A stretch of DNA of 43,235 bases from Phallusia fumigata (Eukaryota; Chordata; Ascidiacea; Phlebobranchia; Ascidiidae): positions 1 to 43,235 of the forward strand of contig QXVZ01027393.1 in assembly GCA_008931825.1 (NCBI GenBank). Direction: 5' to 3'. The translations under genes were made by a program, and so were the position numbers. A model generated the notes under the pieces. That model was not told the origin of the DNA, did not search any database, and saw nothing but the letters and a program-made list of their open reading frames with translations. Below, one piece after another: positions 23,901 to 35,700 of the stretch (its first letter is position 1; each line of letters begins with the position of its first letter).

Positions 23901-26900
23901 GTTACTTTTACTTTTGGTAAGTATTGGGGACCTATTGATAACTTTTGCTATACTTTAAACAGACTGGTTCTGCTAACAAAACTCCAAACCTCAAAAACCA
24001 CCTAGTAGAGCTTATTTGTACTAATTTCTAGATATCATATACTGGTGCCTGGTATACATTTATTAAAACCTAATGTAGATTGTCTTGTAGGTGGAGAATG
24101 ACAACAACATTCTTGTAAATGGAACACTTATCGACCTCTGTGGCGCCACCTTGTTGTGGAGATCTTCAAGTAATGCTGAATGCATGCCAGTAAGTGCTGC
24201 TGTATTTTTCTTGTTAACTAGGTTTGACAAGACACTAAATATTGCTAATTGTTTTCAAATGACCTTTAGTGTGTTTGCGTTCAACCTACAGTTTACTGTA
24301 TCTTTCAAAAACCCATAAACAGTATGATACAAAGCAACCATGTCATTTTCAAATGCTTTTTACCTTGGTTTTAATGTTTAAGAGAATCCTACGCAGAAAG
24401 TAGGGGTTAAGTCTTGGCAAGATACTGCAGAACTTAAGCTGCCCTAACATGTTTAGGCAAGCCAGCTGTGTTTGTGACCATTACACTAAGCAACCATATC
24501 AACATTTATTCAGCTTTCAAGCTTAGACCTGTCCACTGCTTAGCTTTATGTTCATTTTCAGTAGCCGAAACTGGTGATGTGAAATGTTGTTTTGATATTT
24601 TGTCGAAGAAGTTATTTTTGTCTAACCTATACCTCCCCTAAGTTACTTTTACTTTTGGTAAGTATTGGGGACCTATTGATAACTTTTGCTATACTTTAAA
24701 CAGACTGGTTCTGCTAACAAAACTCCAAACCTCAAAAACCACCTAGTAGAGCTTATTTGTACTAATTTCTAGATATCATATACTGGTGCCTGGTATACAT
24801 TTATTAAAACCTAATGTAGATTGTCTTGTAGGTGGAGAATGACAACAACATTCTTGTAAATGGAACACTTATCGACCTCTGTGGCGCCACCTTGTTGTGG
24901 AGATCTTCAAGTAATGCTGAATGCATGCCAGTAAGTGCTGCTGTATTTTTCTTGTTAACTAGGTTTGACAAGACACTAAATATTGCTAATTGTTTTCAAA
25001 TGACCTTTAGTGTGTTTGCGTTCAACCTACAGTTTACTGTATCTTTCAAAAACCCATAAACAGTATGATACAAAGCAACCATGTCATTTTCAAATGCTTT
25101 TTACCTTGGTTTTAATGTTTAAGAGAATCCTACGCAGAAAGTAGGGGTTAAGTCTTGGCAAGATACTGCAGTAAAAGTGTTGCCCATAAAATCAAAAGAT
25201 GAAAGAACTAAAAAGCGCTAAGTTGTTGTGAACTGTGTCAATTTTGCCAAAAAAACTCCATTGTATTTATGGCCCTGTAATTTTTACATTATCTGCCTCG
25301 AAAGTTGTAGGTTGGTGCTTGGTAGTAGATGGNGATCTTCAAGTAATGCTGAATGCATGCCAGTGAGTGCCGCTGTATTGCTCTTGTTAACTAGGTTTGA
25401 CAAGACACTAATACTGCTAATTCTTTTCAAATGACCTTTAGTGTGTTTGCGTTCAACCTACAGTTTACTGTATCTTTCAAAAACCCATAAACAGTATGAT
25501 AAAGTGTAAAAGTGTTGCCCATAAAATCAAAAGATGAAAGAACTGAAAAGCGCTAAGTTGTTGTGAACTGTGTCAATTTTGCCAAAAACACTCCATTGTA
25601 TTTATGGCCCTGTATTTTTTACATTATCTGCCTTAAAAGTTGTAGGTTGGTGCTTGGTAGTAGATGGAACATAGCCTGAAACATACTATAGCTGTGCACT
25701 AACAAAGTTTTTTCTTTGTTTGGCCACAGAAATGTACATGTAGTTGAAATATGCAAATAAGGCCCAGGACTTGCGGAGCCAGTTTATAGCATTGGTAAAC
25801 ATTTTTCATCTTGATAGAAGGTCGTTTGAAACCTACTGGTTATACAATTGCAGACGCCCCGACATATCGACCAGCTTATCCAAAATCTTAACCTTGGTCG
25901 ACCACAATGTCCTGTGGGTTTGACGACGCTAGCATTTCCCCGAAGAAGTCGGGCAACACGAGAAACAGAGAAGCAGCCATGGGTTTATGTGGAATGCGGC
26001 CATGTACATGGACGAATAAGCTGGGGCTACCAGGGAGAAGAAGAAATGATGTGTCCATTGTGTAGATCTGTAAGTATTATGATAATAAACTTGAATTATG
26101 GTGTTTTTTCTCTTTAATGCTTTTAGTAATATTCCTGATGTTGTTAGATCTGTGATTATAAACTTTATTGTTTGTGGGGTTGTGCATACAGAGAATTTTT
26201 TTTGAGTGTGACCAGAGAAAAATGTGTTGAATATAAATTGGAAATTGAATATAAGTGTTGAGTATTCATAAAAAATAAATGCTTCATGTAATCATGTTAA
26301 TTGCAAAATGTATGTATTTTGGGTTTAGAGGGAGGGGTAGGAATCTTTAAGCTGTTTTTTAAAACAAACAAAATGTTATTGGACCTAAAACTAACAACCC
26401 CTTCTTTGAGAAAAGTGAAGTTTCGCATCACATTTTCAATGTTATATATTTTTCAAATGCTCTCATAAAAATTGGCTATTAGAAAATAGCCTTCTCAGCC
26501 ACCATACCTGTCAAACCCATTCATCAGTATGGTAACAAACACAACAACATCCTGTCATTTTGCAGGTTGGCAAGTATGTTCCTCTTTGGATAGGAAATGA
26601 ACCAGCGTTTTATATCGACACAGGCTCACCTACACATTGTTTTGTGCCATGTGGCCATGTCTGTTCGCAGCAAACAGCTAAGTATGTTGGTTAAAACTTG
26701 GCAGTTTGCATAGAAAAATCTTTGTAAATATTTAATTGGCCCTTTTCGCTGTATTTTACCAAACATGCATGTCAAACACATTACAAAAAGTGTAAAGGCA
26801 AGTATTAACGAATTTGTTGGGAATATTTGCAATGAGAAAAGTTAATAGAAAACGTGACTTATTTACCTATGTTTTTTAAAGGTATTTTTTATTTGTTGGT

Positions 26901-27517
26901 GATGTAAGACTTTTGTCAAAAGCTGTTTGTCAATTGCTTTAAGGTCAAACCAACCATCAGTCCTTAGGTTCAATTTTACAGTTTTTTGGTATTCGTGTTT
27001 TAAAACAGAAGAGGATTGAGGACATGTACAATCTAAAAGTGAACTGATGTGTTCAACATCCATTTGATTGACCTCATAGCCCTAGTGGTTAACCCATCAG
27101 CCCCCCAGGATAAAATCTTTTTTGTGCTTTTGTAAACCAAACAAGTTATATGAAGTTTAGACAAGTTTATGCTAAGCTTCTCAGCATGTTTTGAGAAAAA
27201 TGCATAACCTACAACTTTTCACATGTGGGGACCCATTTTTGCCTGCAGTAACAATACTATCGTTATAAGCTAAGGTAACTATGGGACCAAAAGCAAAATA
27301 ACATAGTGATTAGATCCTTTTTAAAATGGTCGATACTTGTTATATAGGTGGCTGGGATAAAAATACCAAAAAAAAGCGATATTTTACCAGATACTGGTCT
27401 CAGACAGCGCTACCTCACGGCACACAAGCCTACAACGCCGCATGCCCTTTCTGTGCTACGCCACTGGAGGGCGATCAAGGCTTTAAGAAGCTAATATGGC
27501 AGCAACCTGTTGACTGA
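14941..27517 (+). CDS. PELI: Pellino-type E3 ubiquitin-protein ligase
   Basis: Pellino proteins bind phosphorylated IRAK/Pelle-type kinases through an FHA domain and ubiquitinate them in Toll/IL-1 receptor signalling in the cytosol. The exons are 14941-15167, 15484-15616, 15941-16039, 22179-22291, 22606-22699, 23215-23412, 24091-24189, 25854-26069, 26566-26681 and 27391-27517. Together they encode 473 residues with all phases agreeing; vertebrate Pellinos are about 420, the extra length being at the N terminus. Signature segments are YGQLIVLG, GDKGRRRSCFTLRRRKKPNG, FQIGRSTEEPIDFVVMD, RFACRIVCDRKPPYTARIYA, MDGLTTNGVLIM and LIDLCGATLLWR. The C-terminal RING-like zinc module (CGHVHG, CPLC, PCGHVC, CPFC) is complete. 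An in-frame TAA at 14926-14928 supports the first ATG. The intron after 22291 begins with GC rather than GT. The gene contains several assembly duplications, listed separately. Identification is from recognition of family motifs and is firm. Confidence 0.96.
16136..17169. repeat. Unmerged haplotype overlap around N at 16660
   Basis: Bases 16136-16659 and 16661-17169 are two versions of the same intron segment with scattered substitutions and small indels. For example, the second copy lacks a short stretch next to the AATACTTG word. The sequence before the N (ending TTTCGTTTCA) recurs at about 17160-17169. This fits allelic contig ends placed in tandem, not a biological repeat. Confidence 0.85.
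18008..18459. repeat. Unmerged haplotype overlap around N at 18213
   Basis: Bases 18008-18212 recur at 18214-18459. The second copy has an extra block of about 41 bases (after TTTTCAACCCAA, beginning CCAAAAGCTACCG) and a few substitutions. Both copies end at CAGCACAATACGAAAG. They are read as two alleles of intron sequence that differ by an indel. Confidence 0.85.
19130..19195. promoter_or_regulatory. Cluster of three CRE-like sites in the Pellino intron
   Basis: Within 66 bases of CG-rich DNA there are three ATF/CREB-type words: TTACGTCA (19130-19137), TGACGTCG (19149-19156) and TGACGTAA (19188-19195), with a further GTGACGCG in between. It is a candidate intronic enhancer or alternative promoter. 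There is no direct evidence of activity. Confidence 0.4.
20151..20377. repeat. Unmerged overlap around N at 20264
   Basis: A 113-base segment at 20151-20263 is repeated at 20265-20377 with no difference that I can see. The identity suggests a missed overlap within one haplotype. The duplication creates spurious long frames on both strands, with the same peptide appearing twice, and these should be ignored. Confidence 0.88.
23588..25170. repeat. 741-bp tandem duplication covering Pellino exon 7
   Basis: Bases 23588-24328 recur at 24329-25069 with almost no differences (one seen: GGGGTTGAGTC versus GGGGTTAAGTC). A third, partial unit starts at 25070 and runs to about 25170. Each full unit contains the complete 99-base exon 7 (24091-24189 and 24832-24930), encoding VENDNNILVNGTLIDLCG and on to AECMP, with intact splice sites. 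Since allelic copies elsewhere in the window differ visibly, such near-identity means either a very recent duplication or an assembly error. The exon is phase 0 on both sides, so using both copies would add 33 residues without a frameshift. Confidence 0.9.
24902..25667. repeat. Unmerged haplotype overlap around N at 25333
   Basis: The sequence after the N (GATCTTCAAGTAATGCTGAA) repeats the sequence at 24902, and the sequence before it (CTTGGTAGTAGATGG) recurs at 25653-25667. The two versions, 24902-25332 and 25334-25667, differ by substitutions and by about 100 bases present only in the first (the start of a third 741-bp unit). The second version carries a truncated third copy of exon 7 (25334-25362) whose donor reads GTGAGT instead of GTAAGT. 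Confidence 0.8.
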
Positions 27518-28026
27518 CGAGCCCTGCACTGGCCCGGTAGAGACAGTCACCTATCACACATCCATGTATATCTGGCCAAACACGGAGGCTTCCCTCAAGC
27601 AACAGGGAGGGAACAATGCAACTAGGTGTGCAATCACAGGAGATATATCGCGGTGAACGGAGCAGTCAGACTTGCGCTGGTGGTCGTTTGTGTACACAAT
27701 TAGGTCGCTCACCACTCTAGTTCTTCTTCTGGAAAACAGTTTTTCCGCCCCTCTATTTTAAATTTTCTCGCTGTTTTTTACTTCGATCTCTTGAAGCTAC
27801 TTTTCGACAAATTTTTCGGTCCTTTTGTGTTGTTGGTCAGGCAGGGGTTGGTCAAAACTAGATGTTTGGCCGAACACCAACCAATGGTACTCGGTATGTA
27901 AAGGAACATATGACGTTATATTTTTTTGATCAAAATGTTACTGTCTTTTTGAAAAGATTGGTCTGTATTACGCAATTTACAGATTACCATAAGAAAGTGT
28001 AAAAGCTTGCCATCTATATATCTTGA

Positions 28027-28219
28027 TCAGGTCTAGAAAAAATGCAAATTTCCCGGGAAGCGAACAAAAATTTCCCGTCAATTTTCAGCAAATCCCATAA
28101 GTTCCTATATGTAACAGGAATATTAAACTAATGGATGTTACAAAAACAAAAAATTTCCCGTGAGTAGGACTAATTTCCCGGGATGGAGCTTCCCCATTTC
28201 CCCACTTTTTCCCACCATG
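28027..28219. mobile_element. Haplotype-specific 193-bp insertion with TTTCCCG motifs
   Basis: The first haplotype copy has about 193 bases here that the second lacks; the second reads straight from ATATATCTTGA to ATCTTGATCAT at about 29875-29895. The insert contains several ATTTCCCG words near both ends (around 28050, 28069, 28150 and 28171), some extended to TTTCCCGGG. That is suggestive of a small non-autonomous transposon. Terminal repeats and a target duplication are not clear, so the class is not assigned. Confidence 0.5.
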
Positions 28220-28483
28220 ATCTTGATCATACACCGAGCATTAAAAACGGCTGTCGAGCAATTCGGAACTGACTCGGAATGCCTCATCCCCAATATAAGA
28301 CCCTTCTTGGTTTCACAAGTTGCTTTTCTCAAACGGGTTTTCATGTCAGTTCTGTGAGTTCATCATAAATGCCATTTAAAGTGGTCCCACAAACATCGTG
28401 AAATGGTGGTGTCGACGCAAGCATAGAATGCCCACCCACATGTATATCATTTCTGTAGAACAACAACAGTTGCAAGTTTAAAN

Positions 28484-28529
28484 ATTGTTTTGTGCCATGT
28501 GGCCATGTCTGTTCACAGCAAACAGCTAA
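28484..28529 (+). pseudogene. Allelic copy of the end of Pellino exon 9 (assembly duplicate)
   Basis: A 46-base remnant of exon 9 starts directly after the N and keeps its GTATGT donor. It encodes the end of the zinc-binding PCGHVCSQQTAK segment. It differs from 26636-26681 at one synonymous site. It is not a separate gene. Confidence 0.85.
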
Positions 28530-29248
28530 GTATGTTGGTTAAAATTTGGCAGTTTGCATAAAAAAATCTTTGTAAATGTTTAATTGGCCCCTTTCCCTGT
28601 ATTTCACCAAACATGCATGTCTAAAAGTACAAAAAAAGAAAAAAGAAAATGTGACTTATTTACTCATGTTTTTTAACTGTATTTTTTGTGTTGGTAATGT
28701 AAAACGTTTGTCAAAAGCTGTTTGTCGACTGCTTTAAGGTCAAACCAACCATCAGTCCATTTTACACTTTTTTGGTATTCATGTTTTAAAACAGTAGAGG
28801 AATGAGGACATGTACAAACTAAATGTGAACTGATGTACTATAAAAAGGGACAAAATATTATACTATGCAGCACAAAAAAACATAATACTGTGTTATTTGT
28901 GTGCCACCGTATAAAAAGAGCTGAAAGCATAAAACATTTAATAGCCACCAATATGCACCTGAACTTTTTTGCCTTTTTTCCATTGCATCTTGACCACACA
29001 CTTTTGGTATACATTGTTTAAAAAAATGTGAATGTGGATAAAACTTTAACAGTGGCTAGATAAGGTTATGTTGGTGCCATATCTAAAATAAATCTTTTTC
29101 TTAGCCCTGATGTTGTCACACACAGTTAATTTGCAAGTTTTTTTGCATTATCCAGGAGTGGCCTGACAAACTTTCGTTTTAGGTCAAAAAATTGTGTATG
29201 GTGTCTAAGTGTAACGTACATTTTGAAAATCAAGCGATATTTTACCAG

Positions 29249-29375
29249 ATACTGGTCTCAGACAGCGCTACCTCACGGCACACAAGCCTACAACGCCGCA
29301 TGCCCTTTCTGTGCTACGCCACTGGAGGGCGATCAAGGCTTTAAGAAGCTAATATGGCAGCAACCTGTTGACTGA
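29249..29375 (+). pseudogene. Allelic copy of the last Pellino exon (assembly duplicate)
   Basis: This is a full second copy of the terminal exon, with an intact acceptor (TTTTACCAG) and the same TGA stop. It encodes YWSQTALPHGTQAY and on to the CPFC zinc ligands. I see no difference from 27391-27517. It belongs to the second haplotype of the same gene. A gene finder could wrongly use it as an alternative last exon. Confidence 0.85.
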
Positions 29376-30146
29376 CGAGGTCGCAGTGGCCCGGTAGAGA
29401 CAGTCACCTATCACACATCCATGTATATCTGGCCAAACACGGAGGCTTCCCTCAAGCAACAGGGAGGGAACAATGCAACTAGGTGTGCAATCACAGGAGA
29501 TATATCGCGGTGAACGGAGCAGTCAGACTTGCGCTGGTGGTCGTTTGTGTACACAATTAGGTCGCTCTCCACTCTAGTTCTTCTTCTGGAAAACAGTTTT
29601 TCCGCCCCTCTATTTCGAATTTTCTCGCCGTTTTTTACTTCGATCTCTTGAAGCTACTTTTCGACAAATTTTCCGGTCTTTTTGTGTTGTTGGTCAGGCA
29701 GGGGTTGGTCAAAACTAGATGTTTGGCCGAACACCAACCAATAGTACTCGGCATGTACAGGAACATATGACGTTACATTTTTTTGATCCAAAATGTTACT
29801 GTCTTTTTGAAAAGATTGGTCTGTATTACGCAATTTACAGATTACTATAGGAAAGTGTATAAGCTTGCCATCTATATATCTTGAATCTTGATCATGCACC
29901 GAGCATTAAAAACGGCTGTCGAGCAATTCGGAACTGACTCGGATTGCCTCATCCCCAATATAAGACCCTTCTTGGTTTCACAAGTTGCTTTGCTCAAACG
30001 GGCTTTCATGTCAGTTCTGTGAGTTTATCATAAATGCCATTTAAAGTGGTCCCACAAACATCGTGAAATAGTGGTTTCGACGCAAGCATAGAATGCCAAC
30101 CCACATGTATATCATTTCTGTAGAACAACAACAGTTGCAAGTTTGA

Positions 30147-32754
30147 ACCGGCAAAATGCGTTACGAAATGCTGAACTGACTTGCAACCCTTGTCTTGTGC
30201 TTTATCGATCTATACCTGTGCAGAGATGCCTGTTTCTTTTCTCTACTAACACCGCGCTGTGAAACTGTGTGTGTTGGGCACTTTCAAAATACTCCTTTCC
30301 TTTCGTGGTACATTTATGTTTTCTCTGTGCGAGGCGGCCACCCTCGACATTATGCATTCAAGGTCTGCCATCTATCATTTGTTCTTGCGTTCTTTATTTT
30401 GGTGACACTGTTTCGAGCCTCTGTTTTTTGTCGTCACATATTATCGCACCGCCTGTTTGTTCGTGCGGGCGCCGATTGGCGCAAATGTGAGTCACGTGGC
30501 CATGCTTCAAAAACGCGCAATCTCTACTACGCTTTTTTACCGTTGCAACCGCCATCTATAGTGTCTGACGAGACGTTGCACATCTGTTAAGCTCATGTTT
30601 AGTTTAAAATACCGGTGTCTGTAAAATTTTTTGTTGCTTGCTGGTAAAAAAAACAAACGTTTCGCGCCATATCAAACCCGACGCCTGTCATATTTATTTA
30701 AGGGAGTTGAAATCCAAGATCATTATTTCCATTTACAGACCATTACATAACTTATAGCAGGTTTAACGTTTGTTATTTGGTTTTAATGAACTTTGTAGTG
30801 TGCCCTTGGCCATACACCTATATGAATTAGTTTGTTAATAATATTGTATTCTGTTGCAATCTAATCCGACGCCCCTAAATCGAGTAACTTCTACAAAAAC
30901 CCCAACCATCGAATGTTGTCACTGTGATGTAAATATTCTCATCGCAAAAATGCTGTTTTGTTTTCTCGATGAATTCCGTTATGACGAGTAGTCGTGTTGT
31001 GTCTTCATTCGCCTGGTGTCGCCTACTTTTACCGAACCTTCTGCCGCCCGCGCCGTCACGTGATCAGAGACGGGATTCTCCACAACGGAAGCTCGTCGCG
31101 TAGATTTTTTAACATGAACTTTTTTCAGCCTTGTCGCCTTGTGTTGTTGTCATGAGCGAAAATACTTACAAACGAAACCATGAAAAATGATCAGTATGAA
31201 GGCAGGCTTAGCTGATACTTGGATATTATTGCTACCTACAGTATATTGGCAACATTATGCACCCAATTGGTCAATCTATCAGCCATAAAACAAAGCTGTT
31301 TACTTGCCAAGTTAACACATATTAGTTTACAGATGTGGTGCATGTTTAATTAACGTCCAAAACTATTTTTGTAACTGGATTTAACAAACCAGATCACAAT
31401 CAAAGCAATACAGTGAATATGTAGTAGGTTAGACACACCTTTCCATTTGTAAAATTATTATTTGTTTGCCTCCCAATTGCTACTAAAGTACTGTAAAAAA
31501 AAAACTTTGGGCAAGTATATCCATGAAAAGCAGATTTTTAAATATGTCGCAAGTTGCGTGGAACTTTTGCAGCGCTATGTGGCACTTTGTATTTGCAGTT
31601 AAGTGTTTGAAACCTTTTTGTTCTTCATACGTTAGAAAATGGCAGCGACCGAATCGAAACAATGCAAAACACGAAAAGTATATTAACACGACGTTTTTGT
31701 AACAAAAAGCAGCGTTTTGCCATCTTTTAACCAAAATAGACAAAATCAAAAGTTTATTTTAACTGTTGCATTAATCAATCGACCATTTAATTGGGAAACA
31801 AACAGCAATGATAGCAACATCCTTTGGTTAATAGCTTGCACCAAAATCGGAATTGTTGTTTTATTATTTTATCAGCATTGATATTAAAAAGAGCGAAGGT
31901 ATAAGGACCAATGTTTTCAACCTAGTTTGCGAAGTTTCAGTCGCTGTTTGTCCTTTTTTCCTGGAAACTGGAAATAAAATGTCTCAAGTCGGACGCTAAG
32001 TATAACTTTCAGGAAAAACATTTTTGCGAAACCATTATATGTGCTTCACACCATTATATGTGCTTGCAAGTTATCGCTTTGATCACGTTAATTTTCTGCA
32101 CTTGCCAATGCATTAACAATTTTATTTTCTTAAAGCAAAGAGCCAATATAAATTTGCGAGCTGCGAACAGTGGAACCAGTTTGTCTGTGGTTTATGCCGA
32201 GTTGTGGCATCGAACAGATGACGTGAGGCATGGCTTTTTAGCCGATGCTTACAACAAACTGGAGTGTCGTTGTTTGGCTAGACTAGCCTAAATGGCCAAT
32301 GTCCTGTCTTCAGCTGCACTGATGAGACCTCACAGGTCGAAACAGTGTGCGCTGTCTGCAGCTCACAAATTTTATTTTCGTTTTCCACATTTAAACAAAA
32401 TGCAACGTCCAAATAACAAACAATGAAAAACAGGAAAAGTTGACAAGGATTAACTTAGCTTGTGTGTTTAGGACAAAAGCAGGCATTTTAACGGAAATGT
32501 ACAAATTCTAAAGTTTGCAAAGGCGTGGATTAATCAATCATTTGTTTGATCGCAGTTGTTCAATTATAAAACTCCGTTGACGCTTATGACAGACAACTCA
32601 AAACCTTTTTTCCGGTTAAATAATAAATACAAGCTTTGCTGTATATTGCAAGGCTTTGCAACATAAATTACCTGACTGATATTGATTGCAGAGTGGTGGA
32701 AAGTCTATAGCAGCTTGCTAAACAAGTATATGAGTTTTTAGCATAAAAATCAAT
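30147..32754. other. Intergenic region between the convergent Pellino and SLC5 genes
   Basis: No gene recognised. A CG-rich stretch lies around 31010-31100 (CGCCCGCGCCGTCACGTGAT). Open frames here, such as 30195-30590, have no domain, splice or codon pattern that I can support. Polyadenylation sites of both neighbouring genes should lie in or near this spacer, but I could not fix them. Confidence 0.55.
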
Positions 32755-35700
32755 TTAGAGTTCGTTGGTCGTAGATACAGCTTGGTTTGGCGTTGTCGCC
32801 TGATGACACTCAGCCGCTATCTCATCCGCGTTACCATTCTGCTCATCTTCTTTTTGTTCCACCTCAGATCTGCAAGCTTTTCGTGCATCAATAGGAAGCC
32901 AGCGAAAAATCACGTGATCGAAGAAAGGATGTATCAGCTTTGGGTCAACAGTTTTGCGGTTTCTATGTCCGCCTAAAACAAGATCGAATGACGTCATGCG
33001 TAGCAACGTCATTTTTATATTTCAGAAGCATGCCGTCATTTAACGTTAACCCGGGAAGCAAATAATGTCATTGGGTTATATTATGATTACAAAGTACAAG
33101 ATGTGCCGCAACTTTTTGCGTCTCTGCACGGAATATAAAATTCGGAGCATTGTGTCATGAGATGGAGCAAATTAAACCCTCCCTGAAGCTTTGTTGCAGA
33201 CGATTATAATGAGTTGCGCCAAATACTCTCACAAGCTTTCATTGAACATTTACCACAGCAGGCAGTGCAACAACATATCCGTGCATACACATTAAGGTCA
33301 GTTGTTAGCCCAACCAGAGTATAAACGGAAGATATTGGCAAACGAAACAAATTTGTTCATCACCCTTACTTACATGTAAGAAGACTAATAATGGTTCCAG
33401 CCTTAATTGTAACCAACCATCCGAGTGCGGGGTAAAAAAGATACGACATAGCGTACAATTCCGCCACTAAAGGGCGATCGTTAGCAATTGAACTGACAAC
33501 AACGTCATTAGGTAATGTGGAAACGGGTGACGTCACAGCTGTAGTGGTAGTGACGTTGTATAGCGTTGTGAGGTTTGGGCAAGCTGTTGTGGCGACAGAA
33601 AGAATTTGGTAGAATTGAGGAGGCGGAGGGAAAGTTTCCGAACCGAGGAAAATCCAAACGTTGACGATGAGACCAGATAAAGAACCGAATAATGCTCCCT
33701 GAGAGTAGAAAATGGACAAAAGAGTTGAAAACGTAGAAAAGTTAGTGAATCACATAATGTTCTATAAGGGCATATTAACTTAATATTAGTTATCCTTATC
33801 CGAACAGGTTTAGCACTGCGTTCTCAACACAATTATGCTATTGGCCACCGGCTATAAATTATAATCTTGCGTGTATGCGCGGCAATTGTTGCAGGTTTTG
33901 GTTGCCTAGTTAGAAAATATATTTGTCAAGTTGGCCGAGGTCATGAATCCAAATTCCACTTTATTGTAATTTTTTCTTGCCTGCTCCTTTTTCTGGCCTG
34001 CGCCTTCACGATAGCATGCTTTACATATGAATAAAAGTTTCAAAGAATGTGACTTAAATTTCCGACATTTCTGCTTGCAACTACAGGCCTGATAAGCTAC
34101 TTTTGTTGTACGTGAACTTACCCATGAGTTGGCGTAGGGAAACAACATTCCCAGAGAGAAAATTCCCACTAGTGGGCCCCCTAGCAGTCCCAACACACTG
34201 ACCGCAACCTGAAAGAGTGGACCCAATAATGACGTCAAATATGCAAATATAATGCAGACTATGCCAAAAAAGACAATGAGTCCTGAAAGTACACAAAGAA
34301 TAAGTTTAAGCAGAAGTTTCTCGCCGTGAAAGAATTTGCAAAAACGAGAATAAAAAAAAATCGAATGACCGGCATAAAAAAACAAAAAAAATTCCAAAGC
34401 GTAAAGCTGACCTCTCGAGATCCAGAAATAAACCGATTCTTTCCAGTTAAACCATGGTCTAAGGAAATCTCGCACAGTGACAGTTGACAGACCCGTGATA
34501 GCTGTTGAAACAGTGCTGTGAAAACACGTTGTAATTGTAAACGGTGGACTTGTAAATGCATGCAATATGTGACGAGCAAAACCGGCCGGAATGATGGTGA
34601 AATAAGAAAGCGATGGATTTATTGCTCCTGGTCTGCGTCAATTAATTGGAATCTTGAAAACTTTGCACAAAAACAAAAATAACGAAACGAAATCATTCAA
34701 TCACTTGTACTCGCGTTGAGATTCGAACCCACTCTGGATGATTTTCGGTTTTTAGAAACAGATGTGTAATACATGCTATAAATTCTAATGTAAGCTGTCT
34801 GATTACCTCAAACTTCCCGAGTAAACACATGCCAGAAAAACACCCGGCATTCCAGGATTGTTCTGGAAAATGTCGAGCACCAGAAACGGAAGAATCTAAA
34901 AAAGTTACGTGTTTAATTCGAAACAAACTATGTTTGATATTTTTGGATTTTCGAAACCTTAGACTTATTCGATCAGTGCGGAAATTATATGTACAAAATG
35001 TTTTACCACATTTAGTGCAGTAGGCGATTAACTTTGATCCTAAAACTAAAAACACTTTCGAGTTGGTTTTTACCTGATCTGGTTTTTGAATTACTCCCAG
35101 CGACAGTGGGTCACAGTTTTGATAGTAAGCATATATGACCATCCCAACCAAAACTGCCAAACCATTGAAGATCAACAATCCAATCCAGTTTAACAGAATG
35201 GCTCTGCAGAGAAGTTAATTACTTTTGTTTTGTTTCTATTTGGGAACAGAAAGCCTGAATTATGATCAGTAAACAGTCAAAATGTAGTTGATCAGTAAAC
35301 AGTCAAATGTAGACAGCCAAAGAACTTTTAAAATATCTAAACGTAGAAAAAGTTGATCACACAAGTACGGGCGAGTATTTCTTTTCGGAGATTATTTTAA
35401 ACCATAAATTGTGTACCTACGGATAGAGTTTGTTCACCTACTTTTTAGCATCGTGTACGGATTTACAAGCTAGGTAGCGCTGAACTTGTCCCTGGTTGAC
35501 GGCATAAATAGAAAGCCCTACAAACGTCACACCAACAGACAAAGACCAGAACGAATGGCGAACGCGGGGGTCGAGGTCAAAACTGAAAATAATTATTACA
35601 CCAAAATTCCCTTTGTATTGGTTTTTGGCAAAACATTTTCTGCAGGTAAAATTTACAGTGTACAGTACAGTAAAGTGCAGATTTGCATTCGGTCCTCACT

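Larger units (their letters stand above)
26636..30146. repeat. Unmerged haplotype overlap around N at 28483 (Pellino 3' end duplicated)
   Basis: Bases 26636-28482 and 28484-30146 are two versions of one region. It includes the end of Pellino exon 9, the last intron, the last exon and the 3' flank. The coding sequence is almost invariant: exon 9 shows one synonymous TCG/TCA change and the last exon none that I see. The intron has large non-homologous blocks (about 27051-27373 versus 28839-29233), and the 3' flank has a 193-base insertion in the first copy only. This is the clearest evidence that the two copies are alleles. Confidence 0.9.

Noticed and set aside
23588..25170. CRISPR array or satellite DNA
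   Set aside because: The repeated unit is 741 bases, contains a protein-coding exon and has no spacers. The genome is plainly eukaryotic.
30195..30590. A 131-codon plus-strand frame
   Set aside because: No domain, no signal in splice context, and a Cys/Phe/Leu-rich composition typical of random frames. The neighbouring sequence is intergenic.
33906..34565. A single 219-residue minus-strand protein
   Set aside because: It is SLC5A8-like exons 11 and 10 read straight through the intron between them. The splice sites at 34122, 34282, 34412 and 34515 are good and the phases agree with separate exons.
34700..34745. tRNA-like B box (GGTTCGAATCTC on the minus strand), and a similar word near 36677 on the plus strand
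   Set aside because: No acceptor, D or anticodon arms can be built around either. They may be tRNA-derived SINE remnants but cannot be supported.
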